The translations under genes were made by a program, and so were the position numbers. From positions 1 through 6,452 of the forward strand of contig JACCUV010000120.1 of assembly GCA_013698495.1 (NCBI GenBank): DNA of 6,452 nt, written 5' to 3'. Positions 5,901 through 6,452 of the stretch are shown piece by piece. This stretch comes from Chloroflexia bacterium. Its GTDB lineage: Bacteria; Chloroflexota; Chloroflexia; Thermomicrobiales; UBA6265. A model generated the notes under the pieces. It saw only the letters and a list, made by a program, of their open reading frames with translations. It was not told the origin of the DNA and made no database searches. Each line of letters opens with the position of its first letter. Positions within the stretch are counted from its first letter, which is position 1.

Positions 5901-6395
5901 ATGCCAGCTCGCCCATGGGATGACGAAACAGACGATTTCGACGCGGAAGACATTACGCGCAGGGGTCGACGCGGAGCTTCCCGCCATCAGGTCAAACACA
6001 AGACCCATCCACCCCGCAACGACGCCGATCAGGCGTTCAAGTGTGGTCATTGTCGACAATTCATCGGCGCCCCGATTGCGGGCGGACGACAACGCAATCA
6101 CTGTCCCAACTGTCTTTACTCCAGGCATGTCGATGGCACGATGCCAGGCGACCGCAAGGCAACCTGCGGGTCACTGATGAAACCGGCAGGACTGATGTCT
6201 CGCCGCAACGGCGAACTGGTCCTGATCCACGAGTGCCTCGGCTGTGGCAAGCAGGATCCGAACCGGATCGCCGCCGACGACAACATTGTGCTGATCGACA
6301 CCATACCGATGGTTGCTGGCATCGGAATCGACGAACTCCTCGAGGGCGACGACTTTTCAGCCCTGATCCCCGAGGAATTGCGAAGCATGCCCTAA
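5901..6395 (+). CDS. RNHCP domain protein (zinc-ribbon-like, function unknown)
   Basis: This is a 164-residue protein. The RNHCP domain (about 46-134) is recognised by FKCGHCRQFI, then GRQRNHCPNCLYSRHVDG with the name-giving R65-N66-H67-C68-P69, MPGDRKATCGSLMKP, LIHECLGCG and NRIAADDN. Seven cysteines (C48, C51, C68, C71, C89, C112, C115), mostly in CxxC pairs, plus H67 and H110, suggest one or two structural zinc sites. No function has been established for the family to my knowledge; nucleic-acid binding is a guess from the fold type. Before the domain is an acidic stretch (DDETDDFDAED, 7-17) followed by a basic one (RRGRRGASRHQVKHK, 20-34). After it comes an acidic tail (IDELLEGDDFSALIPEEL, 143-160). 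Start 5901 is preferred over ATG 5859, which would add 14 residues, because of the AGGA at 5887-5890. The gene has its own likely promoter at 5758-5786 and is divergent from RNase Z. Confidence 0.88.
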   Translation: MPARPWDDETDDFDAEDITRRGRRGASRHQVKHKTHPPRNDADQAFKCGHCRQFIGAPIAGGRQRNHCPNCLYSRHVDGTMPGDRKATCGSLMKPAGLMSRRNGELVLIHECLGCGKQDPNRIAADDNIVLIDTIPMVAGIGIDELLEGDDFSALIPEELRSMP

Positions 6396-6409
6396 GCAGC
6401 TTCTCATAA

Positions 6410-6452
6410 ATGTTGACCCAGTTTGATCGCTGGCCGGTCGTCGCTATGGAAG
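6410..6452 (+). CDS. Possible start of a further gene (partial, uncertain)
   Basis: From ATG 6410-6412, 15 nt after the RNHCP stop, the frame stays open to the window end and reads MLTQFDRWPVVAME. No Shine-Dalgarno sequence precedes it, and 14 residues are too few to recognise a family. The opposite strand is an equally open alternative: a frame ending with TGA at 6404-6406 would have the C-terminus DRPAIKLGQHL, making a gene convergent with RNHCP. TTGACC at 6413-6418 could also be a -35 element, but I see no good -10 at 17 bp. The entry flags the ambiguity rather than asserting a gene. Confidence 0.2.
   Translation, partial: MLTQFDRWPVVAME

Noticed and set aside
1..6452. Search for a defence system, CRISPR array, tRNA, transposase or phage genes
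   Set aside because: No regularly spaced repeats, cloverleaf, DDE-type protein or defence-associated domain was found; the genes are consistent with ordinary chromosomal functions.

Overview
The window is GC-rich bacterial DNA, densely coding, with frequent GTG starts (4 of the 5 complete genes if the revised fucosidase start is accepted). The best taxonomic hint is the DUF2298 ("Chlor_Arch_YYY") membrane protein, a family I know mainly from Chloroflexota and some archaea. Together with a NarL-type two-component pair, an RNHCP-domain protein and a dispersed-looking palindromic repeat, this suggests Chloroflexota (Thermomicrobia-like). That assignment is inference from family content; no rRNA or other marker is present.

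Layout. Positions 1-918 (+) hold the 3' end of a NarL/DesK-type sensor histidine kinase, followed 3 nt later by its LuxR/NarL-type response regulator. A 106-nt gap with two small GC hairpins leads to a 766-aa polytopic DUF2298 protein (1025-3325, +), probably a GT-C-like membrane enzyme of unknown substrate. A 98-bp element bounded by perfect 8-bp inverted repeats (3338-3435) lies in the convergent junction with the next gene. Its right end supplies the stop codon of a cytoplasmic GH29 alpha-L-fucosidase (minus strand, best start 4684). Upstream of the fucosidase on the same strand is a ribonuclease Z-type metallo-beta-lactamase-fold protein (4791-5726). A divergent region with a good sigma70-type promoter (5758-5786) then leads to an RNHCP zinc-ribbon-like protein (5901-6395, +). 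The final 57 nt may hold the start of another gene, but this cannot be settled here.

How the genes relate. Only the kinase/regulator pair is a clear functional unit. The DUF2298 gene follows it on the same strand and could be in the same transcript or under its control, but nothing in the sequence proves this. The fucosidase and RNase Z share a strand but are 106 nt apart and have unrelated roles (glycan hydrolysis and tRNA 3'-end maturation). The remainder looks like a collection of ordinary chromosomal genes. I see no CRISPR array, tRNA, rRNA, transposase or phage gene, and no convincing new multi-gene system. The items most worth a second look are the long acidic tail on the kinase, the changed recognition helix of the regulator, the stop-codon-donating palindromic element and the RNHCP protein of unknown function.
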